Shown: positions 7,939 to 17,134, counted from the stretch's first letter. The stretch is DNA of 64,000 bases from Mucilaginibacter endophyticus (GCF_003351025.1 NZ_QPCG01000005.1:149932-213931), one strand, 5' to 3'. Notes: generated by a model not told the origin, from the sequence alone. Made by a program: numbers and translations.

Positions 7939-9726
7939 TTACTGCTTCGCTGCCCAGGCATCCATTTTAGCTTCAAAAACAGCCATCGGCATAGCGCCAT
8001 CTTTTAGTACCTGGTTATGGAATTCGGCGATATTGAACTTGCTGCCCAATTGTTTTTCATATTTGTTACGTAGCTCACGGATTTTGAGCGCACCTATTTT
8101 GTAGCTCAACGCCTGACCGGGGATAGCCATGTAACGTTCAATTTCGGCGGTTGCTCCTTGCTCGCTGATGGCTTCGTTATCCATCATATATTTAATTGCT
8201 TGTTCACGGGTCATGCCTTTGGTGTGGATAGCAACGTCAACTACCAAACGGATAGCACGGTGAATTTCATCGCCCAAGGCGCCCATATGCTGGTATGGGT
8301 CGGTGTATAATCCCAGTTCTTTACCCAGCGATTCACAATACAGCGCCCAGCCTTCTACGTATGCCGTTTCTCCGGGATCAAACCGGCGGAATTTCGGCAA
8401 TGACGCGTTTTCTTGGGTTAAAGAGATCTGGTAATGATGACCAGGGATTGCCTCATGTAAAAACAACGACTCCATGCCTGATGTGGTGTTAAATTTGGTA
8501 GCATCAAGTATCGGCACATAAAAAATCCCCGGACGGGTGCCATCTGCCGAACCCTGGTTATACTCCGCACTGGCTGACGCCGCTCGGAAAGCCTCGGTTT
8601 GCCTGATCTCGAATGGCGTTTTAGGCACATGGTTAAACATTTTTTTCAGATGGGGCTCCATGCGTTTGTGGATATTCTCAAAAGCATCAAGTACATCCTT
8701 TGGTGTTTTGTAAGGCGTAAACTTAGGGTCGGTTTTCATGTATTCAAAAAACGCTTTCAGATCGCCCTTGAAGCCAACACTGGTTTTGATGCTATCCATT
8801 AATCCGCGGATGCGGGCAACTTCTTTTAGGCCCAGCTGATAAATTTCTTCAGGGGTTTTGTCGGTAGTGGTTTGCTGCTTAACTAAGTAGGTGTATTTGG
8901 CAGTACCATCCGGTAGCGATGAAAAGCCTGAGGTAGTACGCGCATGTGGCAGGTACTGGTTTTTCAGGTAATCGGCCAGTTTTTGGTATGTTGGGTTAAC
9001 TATGGTAGTAATAGCTTTTTTATAGGCCTCGGTCAGTTGCTTTTTGTCAGCATCCGAAAAATCTTTAGGCATGTTGGTAACCGGCCCGTAGAATAAACTT
9101 TTCTCCACGTCTTTTGATACCAGATCCTGCATTTCAGGAATCATTTTAACAACCAACGATTTTGGTAATACTACACCCGCTTTGATGCCTTTGTTAAAAT
9201 TAGAGATGGCAGTATCCGCCCAAATCTGGAACGCTGATAAGCGCTTTAGCCAATCATTGTAATCAACAACGGTTTTAAAAGGCTGCGCCCCTGAACCTGA
9301 ACCCAGCTGCCCCATAGTAATTGGCAGGGCATAAAACTGGTTAAAGGGCATGTACTCAAAATGGTGCTTAAAGTTATCAAGCGATAGCTGTACCTCGTAA
9401 GTGAAAATATCATAAGATAGCTGATCGTCGGTATTCAATTCGGCCCTTTCAAAGTTTTTTACTTTCGAAAGGTAAACCGAGTTATAATCATAAGCCTTTT
9501 TCAAAAACTCGGCGGAGCCATCGTTAGGTAGCAGATCATTATAGCGCCTGTCGCCAATATAGGTTGCATTAAGCGGGTAAAGCTTTAAGCCATCCTGAAA
9601 ATAATCTTCAAAAACTTTTGCCAAATCTTTATTGGCTGGAATTGCACTGCCTGTATCGTTTGATTTAGGCTGATTACAGGCCGCAAACGAACCTGCTATG
9701 AATAGCGCGAGTAATATTTTTTTCAT
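7939..9726 (-). CDS. DUF885 family lipoprotein (putative metallohydrolase)
   Basis: A 595-residue protein with a lipobox signal (SFAACNQ), so probably lipid-anchored in the periplasm or outer membrane. It matches the DUF885 (PF05960) family, whose hallmark is the HEAIPGHHYQ zinc-peptidase-like motif seen here at residues 424-433, with a downstream Glu in RFDPGETAYVEGWALY. Members resemble gluzincin peptidases and are often annotated as secreted peptidases. The substrate is unknown. It is monocistronic between a bidirectional terminator and the YefM-YoeB module. Confidence 0.88.
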   Translation of the reverse strand: MKKILLALFIAGSFAACNQPKSNDTGSAIPANKDLAKVFEDYFQDGLKLYPLNATYIGDRRYNDLLPNDGSAEFLKKAYDYNSVYLSKVKNFERAELNTDDQLSYDIFTYEVQLSLDNFKHHFEYMPFNQFYALPITMGQLGSGSGAQPFKTVVDYNDWLKRLSAFQIWADTAISNFNKGIKAGVVLPKSLVVKMIPEMQDLVSKDVEKSLFYGPVTNMPKDFSDADKKQLTEAYKKAITTIVNPTYQKLADYLKNQYLPHARTTSGFSSLPDGTAKYTYLVKQQTTTDKTPEEIYQLGLKEVARIRGLMDSIKTSVGFKGDLKAFFEYMKTDPKFTPYKTPKDVLDAFENIHKRMEPHLKKMFNHVPKTPFEIRQTEAFRAASASAEYNQGSADGTRPGIFYVPILDATKFNTTSGMESLFLHEAIPGHHYQISLTQENASLPKFRRFDPGETAYVEGWALYCESLGKELGLYTDPYQHMGALGDEIHRAIRLVVDVAIHTKGMTREQAIKYMMDNEAISEQGATAEIERYMAIPGQALSYKIGALKIRELRNKYEKQLGSKFNIAEFHNQVLKDGAMPMAVFEAKMDAWAAKQ

Positions 9727-9770
9727 GAAGGTGTTGTTAAAAGGATAAAGCTACGGAAAGGAAAATATAA

Positions 9771-10025
9771 TTAATAGTGGTATCTGCATTGCAGAATAAA
9801 TATCGAATCGGCTTCGACCCTGTAAATTAATCTGTGTTCGAGATTTATCCGGCGCGACCACCAACCTGCTAAATTGTGTTTTAAAGGTTCGGGCTTTCCG
9901 TTCCCTTCATAGGGAGTTCGTTCGATTTCTTTAATGAGGGAGTTGATCTTCTTTAAAACAGACTTATCTGTGGTTTGCCAATAGAGATAGTCCTCCCATG
10001 CGGGGCTTTGGAAAATTATCTTCAC
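9771..10025 (-). CDS. yoeB: YoeB-type mRNA interferase toxin
   Basis: 84 residues, the full length of the Txe/YoeB family. The fold and active-site pattern are complete: GKPEPLKHNLAGWWSRRI with the catalytic Glu, NLEHRLIYRV with the catalytic Arg, and the C-terminal CRYHY carrying the His-Tyr pair. YoeB cleaves mRNA at the ribosomal A site. It overlaps the antitoxin gene by 4 bases (10022-10025), the usual translational coupling of these modules. Confidence 0.93.
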   Translation of the reverse strand: MKIIFQSPAWEDYLYWQTTDKSVLKKINSLIKEIERTPYEGNGKPEPLKHNLAGWWSRRINLEHRLIYRVEADSIFILQCRYHY

Positions 10026-10276
10026 TCTTCAAGCAATTTTCTTTCTTTGCCCAAGCCTTTTTCATATTCCTCAATCCCCTGCATTAATCTTTCGGCATTT
10101 TTAGGGTTTTTTAAGAGATAGAAAGTTTCCTCCATACTTTCATAATCTGCTTTCGATATTACAACGATATCTTCGGCATTGGCGCTTGTCACAATCAAAG
10201 GTTTATGATCATTTCGCACTTTATCTAAAAAGGATTTTAGCTGCTGCCTGAAAGCAGTGTAAGTTGTAATCTCCAT
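10022..10276 (-). CDS. yefM: YefM/Phd-type antitoxin
   Basis: 84 residues of the Phd/YefM family, with the N-terminal DNA-binding and dimerisation start MEITTYTAFRQQLKSFLDKV and the central IVTSANAEDIVVISKADYESM signature. The C-terminal tail would wrap and neutralise YoeB. The pair is probably autoregulated: a perfect 21-base inverted repeat (10301-10348) starts 24 bases upstream of this start codon, next to a -7-like TACCTTTA word. Confidence 0.92.
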   Translation of the reverse strand: MEITTYTAFRQQLKSFLDKVRNDHKPLIVTSANAEDIVVISKADYESMEETFYLLKNPKNAERLMQGIEEYEKGLGKERKLLEE

Positions 10277-10300
10277 TATGATTGCTTTTTATAAAGGTAC

Positions 10301-10348
10301 AAAACAGGAATGGTATGTACAAGTTTCTGTACATACCATTCCTGTTTT
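10301..10348. repeat. Perfect 21-bp inverted repeat upstream of yefM-yoeB
   Basis: Arms at 10301-10321 and 10328-10348 are exact reverse complements with a 6-base loop (AGTTTC). It lies between the end of uvrA and the yefM start. It may be a uvrA terminator, an operator for the toxin-antitoxin operon, or both. There is no long T-run on the minus strand after it. Confidence 0.8.
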
Positions 10349-10360
10349 ATCTAAAGACAT

Positions 10361-10393
10361 AAACTTACGAAGCTTTTAAAACTTCGTAAGTTT
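10361..10393 (-). terminator. Hairpin directly after the uvrA stop codon
   Basis: AAACTTACGAAG (10361-10372) pairs with CTTCGTAAGTTT (10382-10393) across a 9-base A/T loop, ending at the base next to the uvrA stop codon. It is a probable part of the uvrA termination region together with the larger hairpin that follows. Confidence 0.6.
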
Positions 10394-13240
10394 CTACAAT
10401 CCCATTTCTTTTTTCAAAAACTTACCGGTAAAGCTGTTCTTTACCTTACACAGGCCTTCGGGCGTGCCAGAGAACAAGATGTTACCACCACCAGAGCCTC
10501 CTTCTGGGCCAAGGTCAATTACGTGGTCAACCACTTTTATAACATCAAGGTTGTGTTCAATAACCAAAACGGTATTGCCTTTATCAACCAGTTGATTAAG
10601 TACTCCTAACAGCACGTTGATATCTTCAAAGTGTAAACCTGTGGTTGGCTCATCCAGAATATAAAAAGTGTTGCCGGTATCTTTTTTAGATAGTTCGGTA
10701 GCCAGTTTAACGCGTTGTGCTTCACCGCCGGATAACGTAGTTGAAGCCTGCCCTAAAGTGATATAACCCAGGCCTACATCGTTCAGTGTTTTTACTTTAC
10801 GATAGATAGACGGGATGTGCTCAAAAAATGGTGTAGCATCTTCAATGCTCATATCCAGTACATCGCTGATGGATTTGCCCCGGTAACGCACTTCAAGTGT
10901 TTCGCGGTTGTAGCGCCTGCCGCCGCATTCTTCGCAAGGTACCTGTACATCGGGTAAAAAGTTCATTTCAATTACCTTCATACCGGCACCCTGGCAGGTT
11001 TCACAGCGGCCGCCTTTTACGTTGAACGAGAAACGGCCCGGTTTGTACCCCCTGATCCTTGACTCGGGCAATGCCACAAACAAATTACGGATATCCGAAA
11101 ACACCCCGGTATAAGTAGCCGGGTTTGAACGCGGCGTACGACCGATAGGCGTCTGATCTATCTCAATTACTTTATCGATATGCTCCAGTCCTTCAATTTT
11201 TTCATAAGGCAGCGGTTGTTTTTTTGCCCTGAAAAAATGATGGTTCAAGATAGGGTATAATGTTTCGGTGATCAAACTTGATTTACCACTGCCGGATACG
11301 CCGGTTATACCTATGAGTTTGCCCAATGGAAAATCGACCGATACTTTCTTCAAATTATGGCCGGTAGCTTTTTTCAGGCTCAGGGTTTTGCCATTGCCTT
11401 CGCGGCGTTTTTTAGGTATAGCGATTTCACGTTCACCGTTAATATATGATGTAGTAAGCGTGTGTTTTTCCATTAACTGGGCAGGAGTACCTTCGGCAAC
11501 AACCTGGCCACCATGCACACCCGCTGCCGGGCCCATGTCAATTACATGGTCGGCTTCCAGTATCATATCTTTATCGTGTTCAACAACCAATACGGTGTTA
11601 CCCAAATCGCGCAGGTTTTTAAGCGCGTTAATCAAGCGCTCGTTATCACGCTGGTGCAAACCGATACTTGGCTCATCCAAAATGTACATCACATTCATCA
11701 GTTGCGAACCAATTTGCGTAGCCAGCCTGATGCGTTGGGCCTCACCACCCGAAAGGGTTTTAGCCGTACGGTCAAGCGTTAAATAACTTAAACCAACATC
11801 CAGTAAAAACACAATACGTGCGCGGATCTCTTTAAGGATCTCTTTGGCTATAACATTCTGACGTTCGTTGAGGCGGTCTTCCAGTCCATCAAACCACTCC
11901 TGCAGGTGATTGATATCCATGCAGGCCAGTTCAAATATATTTTTGCCATCTACCTTAAAATGTAGTGACTCCTTTTTAAGCCTTGCCCCTTCGCAAACCG
12001 GGCAGGTGCGGAGCACACGGTAGTTCTCCATGTCGTCCATGCCTTCGTCGTTGCGACGTTCCTGCTGTTCTTCCAGCATGCGGATGATCCCTTCAAACGT
12101 GATCTGGTAGCTTTGAACGTTCCACTTGTTATATTCAACGGCAACACTTAATGTTTCAGGTGCACCGTTAAGGATCATATCCAGCTGATCGCGGTTAAGT
12201 TTTTCGATAGGGGTTGATAACGAAAACTCATATTTTTTTGCCAGCGATTTCAGCACCTGGAAAATCCAAGTCTCGCGGTACTCGCCAATAGGGGCTAAAC
12301 CGCCATTCATGATGCTCAGTTTCGGGTTAGGAATTACCGAAGCTTCATCAACCTCAAAAATATAACCCAGTCCATTACATTTTTCGCAAGCGCCATAAGG
12401 CGAGTTAAACGAGAATGTATTTGGCTGAGGCTCATCATACGAGATACCCGAAACCGGGTCCATCAGGTATTTACTATAATAGGATACGTTATTGTCTTTA
12501 TCTGCAATACGAATAATGCCCTTGGCAATTTTTAAAGCCTGCTGAACAGAGGTATATAAACGCTTGCTGTCTTTTTCGCTTACCACCAGGCGGTCAACCA
12601 CAATATCAATATCGTGGATCTTGTAACGGTCAACCTGCATTTTGGGCTCAACATCGGCAATGGCGCCATCAACCCAAACCTTTAAAAAACCTTGCTTACG
12701 GATAGACTCAAATAATTCGCGGTAGTGTCCTTTACGGGCTTTTACCACCGGGGCCAGGATATTAACCGGCTGCCCGTCAAATTTTTCGGCGATGGTTTTC
12801 AGGATCTGGTCTTCGCTCATGCGCTCCATCTTTTCACCGGTGGTGTAAGAATAGGCATCACCCGCACGGGCAAACAGCAAACGCATAAAATCGTAAATCT
12901 CTGTAATGGTACCTACAGTTGAACGTGGGTTTTTGCTGGTTGTTTTTTGCTCAATGGCAATAACCGGGCTCAGGCCCGATACCTTATCCACATCCGGCCT
13001 TTCCATACCACCCATAAACTGGCGCGAATAGGCTGAAAATGTTTCCATATAACGACGCTGGCCTTCGGCGTAAATAGTATCAAACGCCAGTGATGATTTA
13101 CCGCTGCCGCTAAGCCCGGTAATTACCACCAGTTGATTGCGCGGAAACGAAACATCTATATTTTTCAGGTTATGCACCCGGGCACCATAAACTTCAACTT
13201 CACTTTGCTCGCCCAGGTCAACAAGAGGTTTTGTACTCAT
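10394..13240 (-). CDS. uvrA: Excinuclease ABC subunit A
   Basis: Damage-recognition ATPase of nucleotide excision repair, 948 residues, full length. Two ABC modules are seen: Walker A GLSGSGKSSLAFDT and GVSGSGKSSLITET, signatures TLSGGEAQRIRLA and TLSGGEAQRVKLA, and Walker B ILDEPSIGLH and ILDEPTTGLH. Zinc-binding clusters CEKCNGLGY/CPVCEGARL and CETCQGAGM/CEECGGRRY are intact. It acts with UvrB and UvrC, encoded elsewhere. It is monocistronic, with a hairpin on each side. Confidence 0.98.
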   Translation of the reverse strand: MSTKPLVDLGEQSEVEVYGARVHNLKNIDVSFPRNQLVVITGLSGSGKSSLAFDTIYAEGQRRYMETFSAYSRQFMGGMERPDVDKVSGLSPVIAIEQKTTSKNPRSTVGTITEIYDFMRLLFARAGDAYSYTTGEKMERMSEDQILKTIAEKFDGQPVNILAPVVKARKGHYRELFESIRKQGFLKVWVDGAIADVEPKMQVDRYKIHDIDIVVDRLVVSEKDSKRLYTSVQQALKIAKGIIRIADKDNNVSYYSKYLMDPVSGISYDEPQPNTFSFNSPYGACEKCNGLGYIFEVDEASVIPNPKLSIMNGGLAPIGEYRETWIFQVLKSLAKKYEFSLSTPIEKLNRDQLDMILNGAPETLSVAVEYNKWNVQSYQITFEGIIRMLEEQQERRNDEGMDDMENYRVLRTCPVCEGARLKKESLHFKVDGKNIFELACMDINHLQEWFDGLEDRLNERQNVIAKEILKEIRARIVFLLDVGLSYLTLDRTAKTLSGGEAQRIRLATQIGSQLMNVMYILDEPSIGLHQRDNERLINALKNLRDLGNTVLVVEHDKDMILEADHVIDMGPAAGVHGGQVVAEGTPAQLMEKHTLTTSYINGEREIAIPKKRREGNGKTLSLKKATGHNLKKVSVDFPLGKLIGITGVSGSGKSSLITETLYPILNHHFFRAKKQPLPYEKIEGLEHIDKVIEIDQTPIGRTPRSNPATYTGVFSDIRNLFVALPESRIRGYKPGRFSFNVKGGRCETCQGAGMKVIEMNFLPDVQVPCEECGGRRYNRETLEVRYRGKSISDVLDMSIEDATPFFEHIPSIYRKVKTLNDVGLGYITLGQASTTLSGGEAQRVKLATELSKKDTGNTFYILDEPTTGLHFEDINVLLGVLNQLVDKGNTVLVIEHNLDVIKVVDHVIDLGPEGGSGGGNILFSGTPEGLCKVKNSFTGKFLKKEMGL

Positions 13241-13370
13241 ACTTTATTAATATGGATTTATTGACATTGTTTGAAGCTAATTATTATAGTTGCCAGATTT
13301 TTACAAAACGCTGCTTTCCTAAAATTTTTGGCTTAAACCATCAATAGTTTGCTACAAATATAAGCAAAAA

Positions 13371-13401
13371 AGGCCGGTTATCCACTGTGGATAACCGGCC
13401 T
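13371..13401 (-). terminator. Terminator of the lytic transglycosylase gene, 15-bp stem with DnaA-box core
   Basis: Arms 13371-13385 and 13387-13401 are exact reverse complements around one base. On the minus strand the stem is followed by TTTTTGC, a typical rho-independent arrangement. The stem centre reads TTATCCACAGTGGATAA, which includes a perfect DnaA-box 9-mer. Confidence 0.8.
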
Positions 13402-13454
13402 CAAAGTGCTCCGTAATGTAATCTTTTAATTAATTTACAGTATGATTACTGTCA

Positions 13455-14225
13455 TTAATTAATTGCCAGCAACTGCGATGCAGGCGGGATATAAAAATAG
13501 TTATCATATCCGTGCTCTTTCGGCTGCTCGATAATAGCTTTCATGGCAATCAGCTTGTAAACATATGAACCGGTTTCGCGGTTCAGCTTCATGCGGAAGT
13601 AGTTATCTTCATTTTGCTTATTAATGGCACGTGCTAATTTGATTGAGCCATTGTTGTAAGCTGCAGCCGCCAGTGTCCAGCTGTTAAATTGATCGTATAG
13701 TTCTTTGATATACTTGCAGGCTGCAATGGTTGATTTGCGAAGGTTTTTCCGCTCATCAACACCATGGCCTACTCTGAGTCCGTAGGTACGTGCTGTACCC
13801 GGCATAAATTGCCAAAAACCCGACGCGCCTTTAGATGATGTACCAGATTTAAGGCCCGACTCGACCAATGGTACATACTTAAAATCTTCAGGGATACCGT
13901 AAAACTTCAAAATCGGTTCAATAATCGGGAACCACAACTCGGCCTTGCGATGCAAAATATTGCTTTGCACACTTTTAAAGTCATGTTGCCTGAGCGATTT
14001 ATTGAGTTTAAAGGTAACTCTTGCGTCATTAACTGGTAAAGCTTCATCGGCAAAGTTGTAAGTAACAGCCGATGTGCTTTTAATAAAAATAAAATCTGAG
14101 GTTCGGGGGCTCAAAGAGGCTTTTTTTGTGCCTTTTTGGGTAACAATTTTACCGAAAATATTAAGCCCGGAAATGAGAACCAGCACCAGCGTTACGGAGC
14201 ACGTAAGTAAGTGTTTTTTAATCAT
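13455..14225 (-). CDS. Lytic transglycosylase (MltD/Slt-type)
   Basis: Periplasmic peptidoglycan-cleaving enzyme with an N-terminal signal anchor (MIKKHLLTCSVTLVLVLISG). The SLT domain is intact: VPLVESGLKS with the catalytic Glu, GASGFWQFMPGTARTYGL, and LAAAAYNNGSIKLARA. No LysM repeats follow, so it is shorter than E. coli MltD. I chose the ATG at 14225 because AGGA lies 6 bases upstream of it; an in-frame ATG at 14240 would add five residues. A promoter match (TTTG-N20-TACCTTTG) lies about 50 bases upstream. Confidence 0.88.
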   Translation of the reverse strand: MIKKHLLTCSVTLVLVLISGLNIFGKIVTQKGTKKASLSPRTSDFIFIKSTSAVTYNFADEALPVNDARVTFKLNKSLRQHDFKSVQSNILHRKAELWFPIIEPILKFYGIPEDFKYVPLVESGLKSGTSSKGASGFWQFMPGTARTYGLRVGHGVDERKNLRKSTIAACKYIKELYDQFNSWTLAAAAYNNGSIKLARAINKQNEDNYFRMKLNRETGSYVYKLIAMKAIIEQPKEHGYDNYFYIPPASQLLAIN

Positions 14226-14268
14226 TTCTTGTCCTATCATTTAACTATACATTGGGTAGAATGCGCTG

Positions 14269-14300
14269 CAAAGGTATGTCATACGAATCACATAATCAAA
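14269..14300 (-). promoter_or_regulatory. Bacteroidota-type promoter for the lytic transglycosylase gene
   Basis: Minus-strand TTTG (14300-14297), 20 bases, then TACCTTTG (14276-14269). Both boxes and the spacing fit the primary sigma factor consensus of Bacteroidota. Confidence 0.7.
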
Positions 14301-14429
14301 TACTTAGCATTTTGCTAATTTTTTTAGACGTGGTTTTCGGTTCAAAAACCGCCTTTAAAACCGTTTAAACGGCGATTTTGTTTAGTGATATTTTTTTGAT
14401 TTTTTTAGATGGAAATTGGCAAAAAAGCG

Positions 14430-14437
14430 TAACTTTG
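14430..14437 (+). promoter_or_regulatory. Candidate -7 box for the pseudouridine synthase gene
   Basis: TAACTTTG matches TAnnTTTG, 34 bases before the ATG. No clear TTG box is found at 19-21 bases upstream, so only half of the promoter is supported. Confidence 0.45.
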
Positions 14438-14471
14438 ACCCTCACGCTGCGAAAGCGCTAAACAAAAAATT

Positions 14472-15893
14472 ATGGTATTTAAGAGACCAGCAGGTAGTCG
14501 CGACGACAAACCCGGAAAGTCGTCATCAAGGAGTTCAAAATCCGACGACCGACCAAAAAAATCAGCATCAACCCCAAAAGGTAAAGCTACTCCCAACGGA
14601 GAGAAAAAAATATTTTCCAGACCGGAAAAAACATTCCAAAGCAACAGGTTCAGTGACGATAAGCCCAAAAGCAATTTTAGGGACGGTTCATCATCTGGCG
14701 ATAAAAGATCAGGCGGTAAGTCAAGGCCATACTCAGGCAGGCCTGCCAGCGACGGTGAAGACAGGCCAAAAAGGAATTTCGGCGGTGATAGTACCGGCGA
14801 AAGAAAGTCATTTAGCGGTGGCCCACGTAAACCTTATAGCGGCAGACCCACAACCGGTGATAGCGAAAGGCCTAAAAGAAGTTTCGGTGGCGATGCGCAA
14901 GGCGAGAAAAAACCTTACTCATCTCCGCGTACCCGTTCATCAGCAAGCTTTGAAGGCAAACCTAAAAGAAGCTTTGGTAGTGATGCTGCCGGCGAGCGTA
15001 AGTTTGCACCGCGGGGAACCGAGGGCGGCTTCAAAAAACGCGAAGGCGGTTTTAAAGAAAAATCGCCATTTGGCGAAAGGCCTGCGCACAGGCCGCATGA
15101 CAGGGAAAACCAACAGGATGCCCCTAAAACCATGCGTGGCCGTAAAAACGCTCCTGCTAAAAAAACAGAAGACGACGGGCTGATCCGTTTAAACCGTTAC
15201 ATATCAAATGCAGGTATTTGCTCACGCCGTAAAGCCGATGAGTTGATTGCCGCGGGCGTAGTATCTGTAAATGGTGAAGTGGTAACTGAGCTGGGCACTA
15301 AAGTAAACCCGCTTAAAGACACTATTAAATATAACGGCGAAACGCTTAAACGCGAAAAAATGGTTTATGTATTATTAAATAAACCAAAGGATTACATCAC
15401 TACAACTGATGACCCGCAGGAGCGCCGCACAGTAATGCACCTGGTTGAAAAAGCTACACGTGAGCGTATTTACCCGGTTGGTCGTCTTGACCGTAACACT
15501 ACCGGTTTGTTATTAATGACAAACGATGGTGACTTGGCCGATAAGCTTTCGCATCCACGTAACAGCATCACCAAACTATACCAGGTTGAACTTAGCAAAA
15601 GCTTAAGCCAGGGCGATTTAAATAAATTAACTTTTGGTCTTGAACTGGAAGATGGTGTAATTAAGCCTGATTCGGTATCTTACGTTACCGGTGGTTCAAA
15701 ACGTGAGATCGGTATTCAGATCCACAGCGGCAAAAACCGTATCGTTCGCCGTATGTTTGAGCACCTTGGTTACGAAGTTGTAAAGCTGGACAGGGTGGTT
15801 TATGCCAACCTTACCAAAAAAGACCTTCCACGTGGCCGCTGGCGTTACCTCGACGAAAAAGAGATTATCCAGTTAAAACACCTGATGAAATAA
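14472..15893 (+). CDS. RsuA/RluB-type pseudouridine synthase with long repetitive basic N-terminus
   Basis: A 473-residue protein. Residues 1 to about 235 are disordered, rich in Arg, Lys, Gly and Ser, and built from a degenerate ~30-residue repeat (YSGRP..G..RPKR.FGGD..GERK, at least three copies). The C-terminal half is a canonical rRNA pseudouridine synthase: S4 domain RLNRYISNAGICSRRKADEL, then the catalytic block GRLDRNTTGLLLMTNDGDLA and GKNRIVRRMFEHLGYEV. It probably modifies 23S rRNA like RluB. The tail presumably binds RNA. A -7-like TAACTTTG word lies at 14430 and a strong terminator follows. Confidence 0.92.
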   Translation: MVFKRPAGSRDDKPGKSSSRSSKSDDRPKKSASTPKGKATPNGEKKIFSRPEKTFQSNRFSDDKPKSNFRDGSSSGDKRSGGKSRPYSGRPASDGEDRPKRNFGGDSTGERKSFSGGPRKPYSGRPTTGDSERPKRSFGGDAQGEKKPYSSPRTRSSASFEGKPKRSFGSDAAGERKFAPRGTEGGFKKREGGFKEKSPFGERPAHRPHDRENQQDAPKTMRGRKNAPAKKTEDDGLIRLNRYISNAGICSRRKADELIAAGVVSVNGEVVTELGTKVNPLKDTIKYNGETLKREKMVYVLLNKPKDYITTTDDPQERRTVMHLVEKATRERIYPVGRLDRNTTGLLLMTNDGDLADKLSHPRNSITKLYQVELSKSLSQGDLNKLTFGLELEDGVIKPDSVSYVTGGSKREIGIQIHSGKNRIVRRMFEHLGYEVVKLDRVVYANLTKKDLPRGRWRYLDEKEIIQLKHLMK

Positions 15894-15898
15894 AAAAA

Positions 15899-15929
15899 AT
15901 GCCCCGCTAAACAGCGGGGCATTTTTTTT
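15899..15929 (+). terminator. Rho-independent terminator after the pseudouridine synthase
   Basis: ATGCCCCGCT (15899-15908) pairs with AGCGGGGCAT (15913-15922), loop AAAC, followed by eight T. Confidence 0.95.
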
Positions 15930-15975
15930 GTCTATTTTACTATCTTGCACAGCAATAACCATCAAACAATCAACC

Positions 15976-17109
15976 ATGAAGAAATTTCTTTTGATCATAG
16001 CTATGCTTTCACCGGCGCTCACATTTGCACAAAATAAAAAAACGGGACCTAAAACTTTCGATCTTGTAGTGGGTACTTATACTACAGGCAAAAGCAAAGG
16101 TATTGTTGTATACCGCTTTTACGCCGAAACCGGCAAGCTGGCTTATCTTAGTGAAATTGATGGTGTTGATAACCCATCTTACCTGACATTAAGCGCCAAC
16201 AATAAATTTATTTATGCCGTTAACGAGTTGCCTAAAGGTGAGGTAAGCGCCTTTTCATTTGAGCCTAAAACCGGTAAAATGACTTTTATCAACAAACAAT
16301 CAACTTTGGGGGCCGATCCGTGCTATATCTCGGTTGATAAGGCGCAGAAAAACCTGCTCATAGCTAACTACTCGAGCGGGAATGTGGCGGTGATGCCTTT
16401 AAATAAAGATGGTTCGATTGCTAATGGCATTCAGACTGTGCATGACGATGGCCATAGCGTAAATAAAGAAAGACAGGAGTCGGCACATGCGCACATGGCA
16501 GTTCTTACTCCCGATGAAAAATATGTATTGTATAATGACCTCGGTACCGATAAAGTAAACATATTCCGTTATCGCCCATCAAAAGAGCCTCGTATTGAAC
16601 CGGCAACACCTGCCTTTGTGAGTGTTGCGCCAGGCGAAGGCCCAAGGCACCTGGAGTTTTCGGCCGATAAAAAAACTGTGTACCTGGTAACCGAAATGGG
16701 ATCGAACGTGATTGTGTTTGATTATAACAATGGTAAACTTAAACAAAAGCAATCTATCACCATGTTGCCAGATGGCTTTAAAGGTCAAACCGCGGGCGCG
16801 GCTATCCACCTTTCGCCAGATGGCCGTTTTCTTTATGCTTCTAACCGTTTAGAAACCAACGAGATCAATATCTATTCGGTAAACCCTGAAACAGGTTTGC
16901 TTACTTTTGTGGCCCGTCAGGCAACCTTCGGTAAAAATCCGCGCGATTTTGCTATTGACCCAACAGGTAACTTCCTGATTGTAGCAAACCAAAACAGCGA
17001 TAACATGTGGGTATTCAAGATAGATCCTAACACCGGTAAACTTAACCAAACAGGTATAAAAGTTGATATCGGTAACCCGGTATGCTTAAAATTTACACCA
17101 GCGGAGTAA
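15976..17109 (+). CDS. Secreted lactonase-family seven-bladed beta-propeller (6-phosphogluconolactonase-like)
   Basis: A 377-residue protein of the lactonase family PF10282 (YkgB/Pgl type). The chosen ATG at 15976 gives a clean signal peptide (MKKFLLIIAMLSPALTFAQ); a TTG further upstream would overlap the preceding terminator. Repeated blade motifs are visible, such as VGTYTTGKSKGI, YLTLSANNKFIYAVNE, SAHAHMAVLTPDEKYV, EGPRHLEFSADKKTVYLV and HLSPDGRFLYASNR. Cytoplasmic relatives hydrolyse 6-phosphogluconolactone. Export makes that role uncertain here, and a different sugar lactone is possible. Confidence 0.88.
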   Translation: MKKFLLIIAMLSPALTFAQNKKTGPKTFDLVVGTYTTGKSKGIVVYRFYAETGKLAYLSEIDGVDNPSYLTLSANNKFIYAVNELPKGEVSAFSFEPKTGKMTFINKQSTLGADPCYISVDKAQKNLLIANYSSGNVAVMPLNKDGSIANGIQTVHDDGHSVNKERQESAHAHMAVLTPDEKYVLYNDLGTDKVNIFRYRPSKEPRIEPATPAFVSVAPGEGPRHLEFSADKKTVYLVTEMGSNVIVFDYNNGKLKQKQSITMLPDGFKGQTAGAAIHLSPDGRFLYASNRLETNEINIYSVNPETGLLTFVARQATFGKNPRDFAIDPTGNFLIVANQNSDNMWVFKIDPNTGKLNQTGIKVDIGNPVCLKFTPAE

Positions 17110-17134
17110 GCCGAAAGGATAGTAGTAAGGTGAA

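Noticed and set aside
13371..13401. Replication origin suggested by paired DnaA boxes
   Set aside because: Only one palindrome, no DnaA-box cluster, no A/T unwinding element and no dnaA/dnaN genes; a terminator explains it.
14416..15183. Open frame of 255 codons overlapping the pseudouridine synthase start in another frame
   Set aside because: It arises from the repetitive Arg/Lys/Gly-coding region; it has no family pattern, no start signal, and the synthase frame has a strong S4 and catalytic domain.
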